Below are positions 57,542 through 64,000 of a DNA stretch of 64,000 bases, piece after piece. Where the stretch lies: assembly GCF_026341855.1 (NCBI RefSeq), contig NZ_JAPENW010000001.1, positions 2,418,001-2,482,000 on the forward strand, in the 5' to 3' direction. The DNA comes from Streptomyces sp. NBC_00568 (lineage in GTDB: Bacteria; Actinomycetota; Actinomycetes; Streptomycetales; Streptomycetaceae). Both the position numbers and the translations under genes were made by a program. Under the pieces are notes generated by a model. It was not told where the DNA came from, did no database searches, and saw only the letters and a list, made by a program, of their open reading frames with translations. Every line of letters begins with the position of its first letter. Positions within the stretch are counted from its first letter, which is position 1.

Positions 57542-58828
57542 GTGGCGGGAAAGCGTCCCCCCTTCCCCCACATAGGCTGGGATCCCACGCCAGGAGATGT
57601 GGAGGACACCCGAGACCTCGCCAAGAAACTCGGCGGTCTGGCAACCGAGTTGGGCACTGCCCTGCGCGAGCTGGAGCGGATCGAATGCGGGGCGTGGAAA
57701 GGCAAGACGGCCCTAGCTTTCACCGAGTACATCGGCAAGGACGTCACCCCGCTCATCCGCAAGAGTCACGACTCCTTCGACAAGGCGTCGCGTGCCCTGC
57801 ATCGGTGGTCCGGAGAACTCAAGGAGTTCCAGGAGGAGGCGGACCGGCTCGAGAAGGCCGCAGGCGAGAAGCTCGAAGCCAGGGAGAAGGCCGAACAGAA
57901 GGCCGAGGGCAAGGGCAGCGACGAACTCGGCAAGGCCTCCGGCGCGGTGGACGAGGTCACCAACAAGGTCCACGACCTCGAAGACCGCTACCAGCGGGCC
58001 GCAGGAAAGATCAGCAAAGAGCTGGACAAGGCCGGTGACATCGCCCCGGACGAGCCCGGGTTCTGGGACAAACTCACCACGGGCGTTGCGGACGCCTGGG
58101 ACGCCACCGGTCAGTGGATCAAGGACCACGCCGACATGATCAAACTGATCGGCGACCTGCTGAGCGACCTGACCGCGGTGCTCGGACTGCTGGCTATCGT
58201 CACGCTTCCGTTTCCACCGCTGGCCGCGATCTTCGGAACAGCCGCGCTCATCGGAAGCGGGCTCGCGCTGGCGGCACACGGACTGGCCAAGGCGGCCGGC
58301 GCGGATGTCGGCTGGATGCAGATCGGAATGGACGCCGTCGGCCTGATGCCGGGAATCGGCATGTTCAGCAAGGGCATCAAGGTGGCTGGAGAGACCGCCG
58401 ATGTCGCCAGGGTTGCCGCGGCCGGGAAAGCCGCCGCGCTCGGCAAGGGGTTCCAGGCCACCGACATCGGCAGCTCACGCATCCTGATGGCCTTCGGCAA
58501 GTCCTCGCAAGGCCTCACCGGCGGGCTTGGCAAGGCCGGCCTGGTGAAGATCGGCGGCATGTCCGACCACGTCTACGAGGTCTCACATGCGACGAGTGGC
58601 TTGATGTCCCGCATGGGAGGCCTCGCCAGCGCCGGTTACCACGAGGGTCAGTGGGCGGGCTCCAAGGGTCTGAACATGATCCCGGGAGTGAGGATCAACC
58701 CGATGGGGGCCGGAATCGCCATCGATGCGGGCCTCAAGATCTTCCCCAAGATCGTGCCCATCCACCAGCACATCGGAGAGGCGCTCTTCCCCGGCGACCA
58801 GTTCGAGAAGTCCGCTGCGGGCGGTTGA
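57542..58828 (+). CDS. Type VII-type WXG/coiled-coil membrane-active protein, no toxin tip
   Basis: A 428-residue protein sharing its head with the RHS toxin: HIGWDPTPGDVEDTRDLAKK and a WXG motif (GAWKGKTALAF, 52-54), then charged coiled coil to about 170. Next comes a hydrophobic segment (LTAVLGLLAIVTLPFPPLAA, about 205-245), a Gly/Ala/Lys-rich helical region and a short tail. No nuclease, deaminase or RHS module follows. It may be a pore-forming effector, a decoy or an adaptor. GTG 57542, one base after the WXG-like stop, so co-translated. Confidence 0.8.
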   Translation: MAGKRPPFPHIGWDPTPGDVEDTRDLAKKLGGLATELGTALRELERIECGAWKGKTALAFTEYIGKDVTPLIRKSHDSFDKASRALHRWSGELKEFQEEADRLEKAAGEKLEAREKAEQKAEGKGSDELGKASGAVDEVTNKVHDLEDRYQRAAGKISKELDKAGDIAPDEPGFWDKLTTGVADAWDATGQWIKDHADMIKLIGDLLSDLTAVLGLLAIVTLPFPPLAAIFGTAALIGSGLALAAHGLAKAAGADVGWMQIGMDAVGLMPGIGMFSKGIKVAGETADVARVAAAGKAAALGKGFQATDIGSSRILMAFGKSSQGLTGGLGKAGLVKIGGMSDHVYEVSHATSGLMSRMGGLASAGYHEGQWAGSKGLNMIPGVRINPMGAGIAIDAGLKIFPKIVPIHQHIGEALFPGDQFEKSAAGG

Positions 58829-58905
58829 ACGTCGACACCGAACGGCGGAGCGGACACCATGGCACAGATCGCGGGAATCGTCGTGCAAGGAAGATGCGTG
58901 CGGAT

Positions 58906-59820
58906 ATGAATGTCTGGCAACCTGAATCGGGGGAGACCCTCCTCGCCCGCGCTCCGGTCACGTTCGCCACGGGCGCGGCCATGCGCGTCAGAGGTATGCG
59001 GTGGTTCCGCGACTTCGAACGCCATGACATTCAGAGCGAATTGCCGGGCTGGCCCGAGGGCCGGGTGTACACAGCCCGCTCGACGGGCGGCTCGGCCGCG
59101 CTGAACACCGTCAAGGGCGCAGCCATCGCTGTGGGGGTCGCCGTCATGGGTGCCCTCAGCTTCGCGGGAGGGAATGTCAGCGGCAGCACCTCCCCCGACT
59201 CCGGCTCCGACACCCCGGACGACCGGGATGACGAGGTGCTGGATTTCCCTGTGATGTGGGCCGCACCTGGCACGATCGCCCGTACATTGCCCTGGCAACT
59301 CGACCCCGGGCGCTCCGACGAGAAGCACTACCGCACACACGCGATCGTCACCGATCGCCGGCTCGTCATCGTTGGCTTCCCCTTCCACAAGAGCGACCTG
59401 AAAGCCATCGAGGACGAGGTCCTCTGGGAGATTCCACGGTCGACCGTCAGCCGGGTCGAGCGGAAGGAGTTCAAGGACGGGAACGACTTCAAGGTCGCCT
59501 TCACCGACGGCTCTTGGTGCAGGTTGAGCAGCATCAGGCGGCAGCGCCTGACGCGTTACCTTGTGTCACATTTCGACCTGATCCAGCAGGATTCCCTTAC
59601 TCAGGCGCAGCAAGCAGCAGTCAAGGCCTACTCCGTGAGGGTTCAGGCTCCTGCCGACGTCTCCCCCATCATCAGCCGCCCTCCGGGTGGCCGCTATCGG
59701 GTCGAGTTCCTGCTGCCGAGTCGGCTCGATGCCTACTTCGGCGCGTCGGAAACCAACATGCTCATGGATTCCGACGGACGAGAGATCCAAGCTGCGGACT
59801 ATCGCCCGGAAGACCTGTAA
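58906..59820 (+). CDS. PH-like domain protein with hydrophobic segment
   Basis: A 304-residue protein. A short hydrophobic stretch (about 72-92, [18 protein letters not shown]) follows an N-terminal region, then an acidic linker, then a beta-rich domain with HAIVTDRRLVIVGFP, a conserved LWEIPRSTVSRVERK strand and VAFTDGSWCRL, the pattern of bacterial PH-like domains. It recurs in 60581-61324. ATG 58906 has AAGGAAG about 12 bases upstream; ATG 58894 is possible. Function unknown; next to DcrB-like genes. Confidence 0.75.
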   Translation: MNVWQPESGETLLARAPVTFATGAAMRVRGMRWFRDFERHDIQSELPGWPEGRVYTARSTGGSAALNTVKGAAIAVGVAVMGALSFAGGNVSGSTSPDSGSDTPDDRDDEVLDFPVMWAAPGTIARTLPWQLDPGRSDEKHYRTHAIVTDRRLVIVGFPFHKSDLKAIEDEVLWEIPRSTVSRVERKEFKDGNDFKVAFTDGSWCRLSSIRRQRLTRYLVSHFDLIQQDSLTQAQQAAVKAYSVRVQAPADVSPIISRPPGGRYRVEFLLPSRLDAYFGASETNMLMDSDGREIQAADYRPEDL

Positions 59821-59861
59821 TGCCCACTCTCCTGAGCCTGACCGGAACGGCCTGGACCTGA

Positions 59862-60584
59862 ATGAAAACCTCCGCCCATTCTGCAAGCGGGGTCCCCCTC
59901 ACCCCAGCCCACGAAGAACCCCCGCCTATCTGGTTTCTCGTACCCGAGGGCTTCTTCGCCCTCCCCCTGGCCGCCACATCCGAGGAACGCGCAGAACGCG
60001 CCCAGTCCTTCGTACGAGAGCTCTACTCGCGCGGCGACGAGGAGCTCTGGGAGCCCGCTGCCCCGTACTACGCCGGGATAGCCGAGCTCATGGCAGGCAC
60101 GGGAATCTCCTACTCGGCGATGGGGCTGTTCTCCACAGCTGCAGAGCAGGAGGACGGGACCGCGGCTGGGCACGAGCTCGCCGAGGGTGCCGCCCAATGC
60201 GCCTTCACCGTAGCGGCCGTCCCGACCGACCAGACGGCGCAGAACACCGACGTTGTCGCACAGGGAATCCACTCCATCCTCTCCAGCGATCCGTACAACG
60301 ATGCCCGTTGGCTCGATCTGCCGTGTGGCCCCGCGGTGTCCTGCGTGACGCTACGACAGTACGAAATCAACCCGGAGTTGACGGCGGACGGGCAGAAGTC
60401 GGAACTCCTCACCGGGCAGATCCAGGTCCATGTCCCCTTCCCCACCGGCCCGTTCACCGCGGTGTTCACTCTCTTCACCGCGTCCATGGACTACTGGGCC
60501 GAACTCTGCGACCTGCTGGTCGCCATTCTCAACACGGTGTCCTTCAACGATCCTGTCACCGATGCCGGAGGTGGGGCGTCATGA
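59862..60584 (+). CDS. DcrB/DUF1795-like protein (paralogue)
   Basis: A 240-residue protein related to the 54396 product: PPPIWFLVPEGFFALPLAAT at the start, CVTLRQYEI in the middle, and VHVPFPTGPFTAVFTLFTAS followed by LCDLLVAILNTVSF at the end, the same first and last elements in the same order. No signal peptide. It overlaps the following PH-like gene by four bases (ATGA). A decayed copy lies downstream at 61345. Confidence 0.75.
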   Translation: MKTSAHSASGVPLTPAHEEPPPIWFLVPEGFFALPLAATSEERAERAQSFVRELYSRGDEELWEPAAPYYAGIAELMAGTGISYSAMGLFSTAAEQEDGTAAGHELAEGAAQCAFTVAAVPTDQTAQNTDVVAQGIHSILSSDPYNDARWLDLPCGPAVSCVTLRQYEINPELTADGQKSELLTGQIQVHVPFPTGPFTAVFTLFTASMDYWAELCDLLVAILNTVSFNDPVTDAGGGAS

Positions 60585-61324
60585 GCACGGCCACTACCGG
60601 CCCCCAGCCGGGACGGACGCCGGACATACGAGGGAACAGCACCGCCCGCGCCCGTCGAAACCGCCTCGGATTCACTCCGGATGCCGCGGCCTGGTGCGTG
60701 ATCGGCAGAATCCCCGAGCCGCCTGAGGACGTCCGGCAGGCGGCCGGTGCTCTGCGGACCCGGCCGGCGTTCATGCGGCCGCCTGCCATGGCCGGGGTCG
60801 TCCTCGCCGCTCCCTTCATGCTCATCGGCCTGCTCCTCGGGCTCCTCGCGACCGGCGTCGAAGCCCTCCAGGAACTGCTGTCGACGAAGGAGGAGCGTGA
60901 CGCGGCCCGGTCCGAACGCCGGGCGGCCGAGCTCTGCGACCGGGCCATCACCGAACACGGACTCGACAAGACCTTCGACGGCGACTGGAACGGCGCCGCC
61001 GGGCAGCTCCTGCTGCGCTGGTACGGCCACTCCTCCCACCACCAGCGGCTCGTCGCCCTGACCGAGGGCCGCATTGTGCTGGCCGCGCCGCCGAAGCGCG
61101 TGTCCATCCGCCGGGAGAGCCTCGTACAGGTCGTCACGGAGATCCCCTCCGAGGACGCGGTCCTCGAGGACCCCCTCCGCGGTGAACACGCCAGCGACAG
61201 ACTGCGCGTCCGCTTCACGGACGGCTCCTGGCTGACCCTGATCACGGAGGAGCGGCGGAGCGAACTCCATATGTATGCGCTGCGGCGTTCACGGACGGGC
61301 GGTGCCGACGCGGCCACCGGGTGA
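60581..61324 (+). CDS. PH-like domain protein with membrane helix
   Basis: A 247-residue protein: basic N-terminus, one long hydrophobic helix (about 68-92, AGVVLAAPFMLIGLLLGLLATG), a charged helix, then a PH-like domain with HHQRLVALTEGRIVLAAPPK, LVQVVTEIPSED and VRFTDGSWLTL. It matches the C-terminal domain of the 58906 protein in strand order and the F-T-D-G-S-W turn. ATG 60581 overlaps the previous stop. Probably anchored inside the membrane. Confidence 0.75.
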   Translation: MSTATTGPQPGRTPDIRGNSTARARRNRLGFTPDAAAWCVIGRIPEPPEDVRQAAGALRTRPAFMRPPAMAGVVLAAPFMLIGLLLGLLATGVEALQELLSTKEERDAARSERRAAELCDRAITEHGLDKTFDGDWNGAAGQLLLRWYGHSSHHQRLVALTEGRIVLAAPPKRVSIRRESLVQVVTEIPSEDAVLEDPLRGEHASDRLRVRFTDGSWLTLITEERRSELHMYALRRSRTGGADAATG

Positions 61325-61344
61325 CCTCTGAGCGGAACGACTCC

Positions 61345-61653
61345 ATGACCACCCCCACCAGCACCGTCCCACCCGTGCCTTCCGACGACGGGTCCGACAT
61401 CCCGCCGCTCTGGTTCCGGCGGCCCCCTACTACGCCGCGATCGCCGAATACATGGCGGACGAAGGCGTTTCGTACTCCGCCGTGGGGCTTTTCTCCACCG
61501 AGGGGAGCGGCTTCGCCCAGTGCGCCTTCACCGTGGCCGCCGTGAAGACCGATCAGTTGACGGCCAGCCTCGACCGAGTACTGGGGTGAGTTCTGCGACA
61601 TGATCGCGGCAATCCTCCAGACGGTCTCGTTCGCCGAGCCGGAGACCGACTGA
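61345..61653 (+). pseudogene. Decayed copy of the 59862 DcrB-like gene
   Basis: Three pieces of the 59862 protein are found in different frames: DGSDIPPLWFR (start), APYYAAIAEYMADEGVSYSA-VGLFST and AQCAFTVAAVKTDQ (middle), and YWGEFCDMIAAILQTVSFAE (end, stop at 61651). Two internal deletions, each shifting the frame, remove about 35 codons early and about 70 late. Identity to the intact neighbour is high, so this is a recent tandem duplicate that broke. Confidence 0.85.
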
Positions 61654-61730
61654 CACCGGAGGCCCTGCTCCGGGAACGGGCGTCGCCACGGGCACCTGGC
61701 CGGGCCCCGCTCAGCGAGCGGTGCATGGGC

Positions 61731-62330
61731 TCAGGGGCCCACGGTCAGTGTCTTCACGATGCTGTCCGCGGACTCCTCCATCGCTTGGGCGATGCCCGGC
61801 ATGGTCCACGACATCAGGAAAACCACCGCGCTCTCGGTGCCAGTCGGCACGATTCCGTGGGTGAGGGTCTCCAGGAGGATCCCCGGTCCGTCGGGCGGAG
61901 CTCCCTGCGCGGCAAAGTTCTGCCGAATGCGTACGGACGGACCGATCGGCATATCGATACGCGTGACCTGCGGAGGCCCGAAGTCGTCGGCGCTGAAGGT
62001 CTTGGTCAGCCAGTCGAGCGTGATGCTGGGTACGGAATCGTCGGGATGGATGAGATCGACTTCCAGGATCCCGAGGGCCGCGTCGAAGCCGTCGGGATAG
62101 AAGGCGAAGGCGTAGAAGGGATCTCGGCTACGGCTGTCCTCGGCTCGGGCTCGCAGGTCGGCCCGTACGGCGTCCGGGTCGATGTCGTACCCAGCCGCCC
62201 CGCTTCGTTCGACGATGCTCTTGACGGCCGGCTCGGCCCAGCCTTCCGTGACGTCCGTGTGCGCTGAGCCGGGGAGGGGAATCCAGTCCCGAGGGCAGGA
62301 GATCCCGTACGTGAGGGTGGGAATGGGCAT
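61731..62330 (-). CDS. DcrB/DUF1795-like protein (paralogue)
   Basis: A 199-residue protein with the family frame: LTYGISCPRDWIPLPG at the N-terminus, PFYAFAFYPDGFDAALGILE in the middle, and AVVFLMSWTMPGIAQAMEESADSIVKTL at the end. ATG 62330 follows GAGGTG; GTG 62333 is possible. Four bases separate it from the stop of the next paralogue, forming a tandem pair on the minus strand. Confidence 0.72.
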   Translation of the reverse strand: MPIPTLTYGISCPRDWIPLPGSAHTDVTEGWAEPAVKSIVERSGAAGYDIDPDAVRADLRARAEDSRSRDPFYAFAFYPDGFDAALGILEVDLIHPDDSVPSITLDWLTKTFSADDFGPPQVTRIDMPIGPSVRIRQNFAAQGAPPDGPGILLETLTHGIVPTGTESAVVFLMSWTMPGIAQAMEESADSIVKTLTVGP

Positions 62331-62334
62331 CACC

Positions 62335-62985
62335 TCACCCGTCCTTCCAGCTGAGTGATCCGGCGACCGCGTCGAAGAGGTCGACCATGGCGTCGGCGAT
62401 CTGGACCAGGGGCGTGGAGAACGTCAGCAGCAGGTACATGTCGCTGCGGGGCACGCCGAGTTGGTAGTCCACCGTCATCGAGGGGAGGGCATCGATGTCC
62501 GCCTCGCCTGACGTGGTCGGGTCCGTCGGATGCACCGCTGGGGCATCAGGGTCGACGCGGACCCTCATCGCCATACCCGCGGCAAGCTCGGACATCGAGA
62601 CCGTACGTCCCTGGCGCCCTTCGGCTTCGAGTTCGTCGGCGAGTTCCCGCAGCGACGGCAACTCTGCCCCAGGATTCCTCGGAGGGATCAGAGTGATCAG
62701 CAAGGAAGCCGGAATCGTGAGGGAGCCCGCCCGCTGGAGACTGATGTAGAGCTCGATGCCTCCCTGATCGAAGGCGTTCGTGGCTCGCTCCAGCAGTTCC
62801 TGTCGCAGGAGACGGCGCAGGCGCGGCTCGTTGTCGACGCCGTCGAACTGCCGGTTCACCAAGGCGTCGACAGACTGCCGGCGTCGCTCAGGTTCGAGAG
62901 CGACCCGGAACCACGCGTCGGGCAGCAACAGTTGGTAGTCGGACGGCGGTGGCTGGGCCAGGTCCTGGGAGAGGGGAGAAGTCAC
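62335..62985 (-). CDS. DcrB/DUF1795-like protein (paralogue)
   Basis: A 216-residue protein that lines up well with the 54396 product: YQLLLPDAWFRVALEPERRR against FRIKVPESWWEFDVRPESRD, and LLTFSTPLVQIADAMVDLFD-AVAGSLSW against ALVAGSSQVLDLADSF-FDAITSTFRF. No signal peptide. GTG 62985 overlaps the stop of the upstream membrane-protein gene (GTGA), so the three minus-strand genes are one unit. Confidence 0.75.
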   Translation of the reverse strand: MTSPLSQDLAQPPPSDYQLLLPDAWFRVALEPERRRQSVDALVNRQFDGVDNEPRLRRLLRQELLERATNAFDQGGIELYISLQRAGSLTIPASLLITLIPPRNPGAELPSLRELADELEAEGRQGRTVSMSELAAGMAMRVRVDPDAPAVHPTDPTTSGEADIDALPSMTVDYQLGVPRSDMYLLLTFSTPLVQIADAMVDLFDAVAGSLSWKDG

Positions 62986-64000
62986 GGTGACTCCAGCGCG
63001 GCGGGGCGGTCGAGCCGGAGCCGACTGGCCAGCTGATGGACGACGACCGTCGCGACCTCCATCACGATGGTCAGGACGGCCAGGGCACCGGCCACCCGTG
63101 CGGGCCACAGGTCCGAGGCGAGTTGAGGCAGCAGAAGCAGACCGAACAGGGAAACGATCAGCGGTTCGGCGCCTTGACCGGCCGAGGCGTTCCACCTCGT
63201 CCGAGAGCGGGCTTCCTTCGGGGCCATCAGCGACATCGATCTCGCGTCGGCGGCCAGTTCGTGGTTCTGCCACCACGGAACGGAGTGCTCGGCCGCCCGT
63301 ACCTTCCTGTCGGAAACGGGCACTCCGAGTGCGCTCACGAGTTTCGACCAAGTCTCCCGCCCCTGCGGCCCGGCGAACCACCAACGCCAGACGAGGAGGG
63401 CCCGCACCGCGTCCGCTCCGTCCCTGAACTCGACACCGAGGACGGCACCGGACTTCGGGTCCGTCAGACGCACAAGGCTGCTCACACCAGAAGCTCCGCC
63501 TCTCGCGATCCAGCGCTCCCTGCCCAGCGTGTCGGTCAGGACGACGTCCTGGGGCAGGACTCGTACGGCCGCGGTGTCACGGAAGCGGCGGGTGGCTCCC
63601 GAGCCCTCCTCCGGAGCCGGTACGACGATGGTGGCGTCGGCGAGCAGTGTGTTCTGGCGGTCGTGTGATCGCTGCAGAAGACGTACGGCCAGGTCCGAGC
63701 CTGGCACGACGAACAGTCCGGCAGATGCCACCAGGGCCGTCCACTCGTTCGCCTTGCCCGTCATCGCGATGACGAGAAAGAACACGAACCAGACGAACAT
63801 TCCGATTCCTCGCGCCCAGTTGTGCCAGGCGGGAAGCTCGCGGTGGACTGCGCGGTCAGGCCGCACACCCGACGTCTTGTCCTCCGGGTGCGCGCGGGAC
63901 TCCGGGCTCTCCTGCAAGGAAATCCCCAGATCGCCCACGAATCGGCGGAGTCCGGTCCGGTCGAGACATTGCGACGGCCCGAGGTCGAGTACGCCCACCA
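62982..64000 (-). CDS. Membrane protein with central beta domain (5' end may lie outside window)
   Basis: At least 338 residues from GTG 63998; the true start may be upstream of the window. Two hydrophobic hairpins (GIGMFVWFVFFLVIAM plus ALVASAGLFVV; LIVSLFGLLLLPQLA plus VAGALAVLTIVMEVATVVV) flank a cytoplasmic part with a beta-rich stretch (AAVRVLPQDVVLTDTLGRER, SLVRLTDPKSGAVLGVEFRD) that may be another PH-like domain. It is coupled to the DcrB-like pair downstream, repeating the PH-like/DcrB-like combination seen on the plus strand. Confidence 0.7.
   Translation of the reverse strand, partial: VGVLDLGPSQCLDRTGLRRFVGDLGISLQESPESRAHPEDKTSGVRPDRAVHRELPAWHNWARGIGMFVWFVFFLVIAMTGKANEWTALVASAGLFVVPGSDLAVRLLQRSHDRQNTLLADATIVVPAPEEGSGATRRFRDTAAVRVLPQDVVLTDTLGRERWIARGGASGVSSLVRLTDPKSGAVLGVEFRDGADAVRALLVWRWWFAGPQGRETWSKLVSALGVPVSDRKVRAAEHSVPWWQNHELAADARSMSLMAPKEARSRTRWNASAGQGAEPLIVSLFGLLLLPQLASDLWPARVAGALAVLTIVMEVATVVVHQLASRLRLDRPAALESP

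Noticed and set aside
61345..61545. A 66-codon intact gene
   Set aside because: After 25 codons it runs out of frame relative to clear homology with the 59862 protein, so it is the first piece of a pseudogene.

Overview
The window looks like a central piece of a Streptomyces chromosome. Base composition is very GC-rich with a strong third-position GC bias, GTG starts are common, Shine-Dalgarno sites are GGAGG/GGGGA-like, and the content is typical: a complete nuoA-N operon, futalosine-pathway mqnC, a Tad pilus locus, a DUF397 protein, and LysM/BTAD and T7SS-type RHS proteins. From memory, the order recQ-like helicase / nuo / NlpC-P60 / geranylgeranyl-reductase-like / menG / mqnC resembles the SCO4550-SCO4577 region of S. 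coelicolor; no search was run.

Layout. (1) 1-2123: 3'-truncated recQ and a small secreted protein. (2) 2183-18133: the full 14-gene complex I operon (nuoA to nuoN, minus strand), almost entirely coupled by ATGA/GTGA overlaps, with a Rex-type operator at 18240-18257. (3) 18.8-24.7 kb: an NlpC/P60 hydrolase behind an ECF-like promoter, a flavoprotein of the geranylgeranyl/menaquinone reductase family, GNAT and PASTA genes, menG, and a secreted metzincin protease. (4) 24.9-29.3 kb: a three-gene surface-polysaccharide unit (membrane protein, deacetylase-GT2 fusion, acyltransferase). (5) 29.6-33.3 kb: a GH18-type lipoprotein, a catalytically dead-looking amidohydrolase fragment, mqnC, and a prepilin peptidase. 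(6) 33.4-39.4 kb: a membrane LysM-BTAD protein, a headless DUF5753 regulator with DUF397, and a secreted beta-propeller/Ig protein. (7) 39.5-42.2 kb: a small decayed island with a WXG-like protein and immunity-like genes. (8) 42.2-48.8 kb: the Tad/Flp pilus operon. (9) 49.2-64 kb: a polymorphic-toxin / type VII secretion accessory island.

How it works together. nuo, menG, mqnC and the reductase-like flavoprotein all serve menaquinone respiration: MqnC and MenG build the quinone, the flavoprotein may saturate its tail, and complex I reduces it, probably under NADH/NAD+ control by Rex. The Tad genes plus the separate prepilin peptidase should build a Flp-type pilus.

The most novel part is 49-64 kb with its satellite at 39.5-42 kb. 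A 1493-residue RHS protein has an N-terminal WXG/coiled-coil head, a hydrophobic segment, RHS repeats and a GIY-YIG nuclease-like tip. It is followed by an Imm26-type gene and preceded by a small protein that starts with a Pro-x2-Trp pattern and ends in a FDAI-x-FRF pattern. That pattern recalls DUF1795/DcrB proteins, the family of the EagR chaperones of T6SS Rhs effectors. Three more intact paralogues of this small protein (59862, 61731, 62335) and two decayed copies (39510, 61345) lie in the window. They are interleaved with PH-like proteins, WXG-like partners and a toxin-less T7SS substrate. I propose a Gram-positive chaperone-toxin-immunity system with an expanded adaptor family. No secretion ATPase or channel gene is present here.
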